Made by a program: the position numbers and the translations under genes. Below, piece after piece: positions 4,823 to 6,404 of a stretch of 6,404 nucleotides of DNA; position 1 is the stretch's first letter; every line of letters starts with the position of its first letter. Source of the stretch: Acidobacteriota bacterium (GTDB lineage Bacteria > Acidobacteriota > Vicinamibacteria > Vicinamibacterales > UBA2999); assembly GCA_947465645.1 (NCBI GenBank), contig CANIBQ010000165.1:1-6404 (forward strand), in the 5' to 3' direction. The notes under the pieces were generated by a model, which worked only from the letters and a program-made list of their open reading frames with translations, did not search any database and was not told the DNA's origin.

Positions 4823-5355
4823 GGCGCCTCTCCGCCATGGAGCACCGCGTCGGTGGCGAGCGCTCGGCGTACGGCCGCGTTGACGGCGCGGGTCGTCAGG
4901 GTCGCGCCGGCGAGCGGCCGGATGGCGCGGTTGACCTGCAGGGCATCACTCAGCGCCTTCTCGCGATACTGGCGCAGCCAGATCTCCGGGGCTCGGAACT
5001 CCGACGGCTCGAGAAAGGCGGTGATCTCCACGCGCACAACCTTGCCGTCGCCGTTCAGCGCGATGAGCAGACTTTCACGCTTTGTGCGGACGGTGTGCGT
5101 GTCGACGTACGCCCGCCCGACGGCGGCCCCATTCCTCGTGGCGATGTACCGCGCGACCAGCAGGGAGGGAAGCTCGACGCCGGCCAGCGCCGCCGCCCGC
5201 GTCTGCTGCGCCTCTGTCAGGAACAACTGTTCGGCGCGGATCGTGGCCGCTGGATAGACCGCCGCGAGCGCCTCCTCGCGCGTCGGGACCTGAGCGGTCG
5301 GCGTGGCGATCGCAACGGTCACGAGGCAGACGACGACGGCGGAAACGCGCATCAT
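4819..5355 (-). CDS. Exported FMN-binding domain protein (flavinylation substrate)
   Basis: The 178-aa product begins with a Sec signal (MMRVSAVVVCLVTVAIA); A-I-A at 15-17 is a fair cleavage site, and C10 lacks a proper lipobox. The rest is one FMN-binding domain of the NqrC/RnfG kind: GRAYVDTHTVRTKRESLLIALN, then GKVVRVEITAFLEPSEF, then WLRQYREK, ending with IRPLAGATLTTRAVNAAVRRAL. T152 in the GAT of that last motif is the expected attachment point for FMN via phosphodiester, made by ApbE. The usual Asp and Ser/Thr before GAT (DxxSGAT) are replaced by R146/P147 and A149. The gene starts three bases after the porin stop (TAG CGA ATG ATG), without a clear ribosome site, so it likely depends on translation of the upstream gene. 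Its stop overlaps the next start as ATGA. The role is inferred as a periplasmic one-electron or two-electron carrier. Confidence 0.85.
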   Translation of the reverse strand: MMRVSAVVVCLVTVAIATPTAQVPTREEALAAVYPAATIRAEQLFLTEAQQTRAAALAGVELPSLLVARYIATRNGAAVGRAYVDTHTVRTKRESLLIALNGDGKVVRVEITAFLEPSEFRAPEIWLRQYREKALSDALQVNRAIRPLAGATLTTRAVNAAVRRALATDAVLHGGEAP

Positions 5356-5358
5356 TCG

Positions 5359-6404
5359 CTAGAACGCGTAGCCGAGGTTGAGGTTGAACTGGTTGCGTCC
5401 GGTCCCCGCATCGTTGGTCAGCCACTGGTAGTCGGTCTTGACCACGACGTTCGGGATCGGCTTGAGCTCGACGCCCAGCGTCGTAAACGTGCCGTCCCGC
5501 GACCGGTCGCGGGAGAATCCGACGGGTATGCGGGACTGCGTGTCGACCTGTTCGTAGCGCACATACGGCGTGACGGCGACCGCGGTGGCCAACTTCGACA
5601 GCAGGTTGTAGCCAACCTGCAGGTAGCCGCCCCGCATGGCCTCCGCCAGCGGCGCCGTTACCGCGAGTGTGAGCGCGCGGCTTACGTCGCCGGCGTCATC
5701 AACCGACGCGTGCGCGAACAGGGCGCGCGCGTCGATGCCGCGCAGCTGCACCTGAGCGTGGACCTCGGTGACCGTCGTCCCGGTCGACAGGCGCCGCCCG
5801 TCCAGGACGATCTGTTCCTGCCCCGAGCCGCCCGTGTAGAAGCCGAGACCCGCGCTGACGCCGGCGGCCGGCGTGACGTCGACCCGTCCGGAGAACGCCA
5901 GGTTGGCCGCCCTGGCCTGGATACCGCGCTGGCGTCCACCGCGCAGCCCCGCCGAAGTGAAGCCCGCACCGTTGAAACCGTTCGTGACATACGCGCGGAG
6001 GTTGACGATTCCCAGGGAGGCCACGACACCCGCCCCGTTCTCCCGCCACGTTGACGGGATAATCCGTTGCTCCGTTTCGGGCCGGCGCGCGCCGAGAAAG
6101 ACTGTCGGCTCATGGAACTCGTTGACGAGCCCGAGCGGGAGCAGCAGCATGCCGCCGCGGACCGACAGGTTGTCGGTCGCCTGGAAATCAACGTAGGCGA
6201 ACTCCACATAGATCTCGGTGCCGTGTTCAACTTCGATCTCGGAGTTGAAGAGGAACCTGTCCGAGAAGCGGTAGCCTGCGTAGAGGACCGCCCGCAGGAA
6301 GTCGAGTCGCGTCGTCGGAGCGCCTGATGCGCCGGATTCATTGGTCGCCTTGGAGTTCTCGAGCAGCATCTCGCCGTAACCGGCGAACGACACGCCTTCG
6401 GTGG
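5359..6404 (-). CDS. Outer-membrane porin, OprP-like (5' partial)
   Basis: The frame is open to the right edge (TEGVSFAGYGEML precedes and includes the first candidate GTG at 6393), so the signal peptide and true start lie outside. About 347 residues are visible. They show alternating amphipathic strands with short turns: SFAGYGEMLLEN as an opening strand, RFLFNSEIEVEHG, YVEFAYVDFQATDNLSVRGGMLLLPLG, FLGARRPETEQRIIPSTWREN, and late strands GVELKPIPNVVVKTDYQW. The protein ends NQFNLNLGYAF; a terminal Phe after alternating hydrophobics is the classic signal for the barrel-assembly machinery. I recall the IIPSTWRE-type segment from phosphate-selective porin-like families, so OprP-like is a fold assignment, and the solute is not known. 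It is the first visible gene of the minus-strand operon, with the FMN-binding gene three bases downstream. Confidence 0.85.
   Translation of the reverse strand, partial: TEGVSFAGYGEMLLENSKATNESGASGAPTTRLDFLRAVLYAGYRFSDRFLFNSEIEVEHGTEIYVEFAYVDFQATDNLSVRGGMLLLPLGLVNEFHEPTVFLGARRPETEQRIIPSTWRENGAGVVASLGIVNLRAYVTNGFNGAGFTSAGLRGGRQRGIQARAANLAFSGRVDVTPAAGVSAGLGFYTGGSGQEQIVLDGRRLSTGTTVTEVHAQVQLRGIDARALFAHASVDDAGDVSRALTLAVTAPLAEAMRGGYLQVGYNLLSKLATAVAVTPYVRYEQVDTQSRIPVGFSRDRSRDGTFTTLGVELKPIPNVVVKTDYQWLTNDAGTGRNQFNLNLGYAF
5495..5514. repeat. 20-bp perfect palindrome inside the porin gene
   Basis: TCCCGCGACC (5495-5504) is followed immediately by its exact reverse complement GGTCGCGGGA (5505-5514). It encodes SRDRSRD in the porin, a charged turn between strands. 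The symmetry ends sharply on both sides. There is no loop, so it suits a protein-binding site or a cruciform more than an RNA hairpin; it may also simply reflect the repeated Arg-Asp codons. Confidence 0.6.

Noticed and set aside
4837..6054. A 405-codon plus-strand frame
   Set aside because: Antisense shadow of the FMN-binding and porin genes; the translation is rich in Arg, Gly and Asp with no recognisable domain.
3348..6404. Multiheme cytochrome or Rnf/Nqr component in the flavin operon
   Set aside because: No CxxCH motif and no other Rnf/Nqr subunit appears in any of the four products, so these named systems are not claimed.
1..6404. Mobile element, CRISPR array, tRNA or rRNA
   Set aside because: No transposase or integrase, no regularly spaced repeats with unique spacers, and no recognisable tRNA or rRNA sequence on either strand.

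Overview
The window is dense, GC-rich bacterial chromosome with about ten genes, short intergenic gaps and no sign of mobile DNA, tRNA, rRNA or CRISPR. The protein styles (a small CPSCGN zinc ribbon, a short membrane protein ending in a GTALGxYxLWVLL-type motif, an outer-membrane porin with an IIPSTWRE segment) and the didermic layout suggest a Gram-negative soil or sediment bacterium. My guess is Acidobacteriota (Vicinamibacteria-like), from recall of similar proteins and not from a database search.

Left part, plus strand (1-800): the 3' end of an AddA-type helicase-nuclease gene, closed by a good intrinsic terminator. A new promoter follows directly and drives a 73-aa zinc-ribbon protein. 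Its stop codon overlaps the stop codon of a convergent 54-aa CPEC protein in a single CTAG. That small gene is divergent from a 150-aa DnaJ-derived zinc-finger protein across a 40-bp gap, which holds a well-formed promoter with a nearly symmetric -10. A small integral membrane protein follows the DnaJ-like gene, and then mrp, an Fe-S carrier P-loop ATPase with its own probable leaderless start.

Right part, minus strand (6404 down to 3348): a compact four-gene operon reading outer-membrane porin (5' end outside the window), exported FMN-binding-domain protein, four-helix His-rich membrane protein, and ApbE flavin transferase. Gaps are 3 nt and two 4-bp stop/start overlaps, so the genes are very probably co-transcribed and translationally coupled. 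ApbE attaches FMN covalently to Thr in FMN-binding domains, and the FMN protein carries a GATLTT site. The membrane protein has paired histidines typical of a b-type cytochrome. Together they look like an extracytoplasmic flavin electron-transfer module: inner-membrane heme protein, then periplasmic covalent flavoprotein, with an outer-membrane barrel attached. The last 17 bp of mrp and apbE overlap convergently.

The most interesting points are the porin/FMN/heme/ApbE operon, the DnaJ fragment that appears to keep only one of DnaJ's two zinc centres, and the pair of tiny Cys-rich genes sharing a CTAG stop next to a possible bidirectional promoter.
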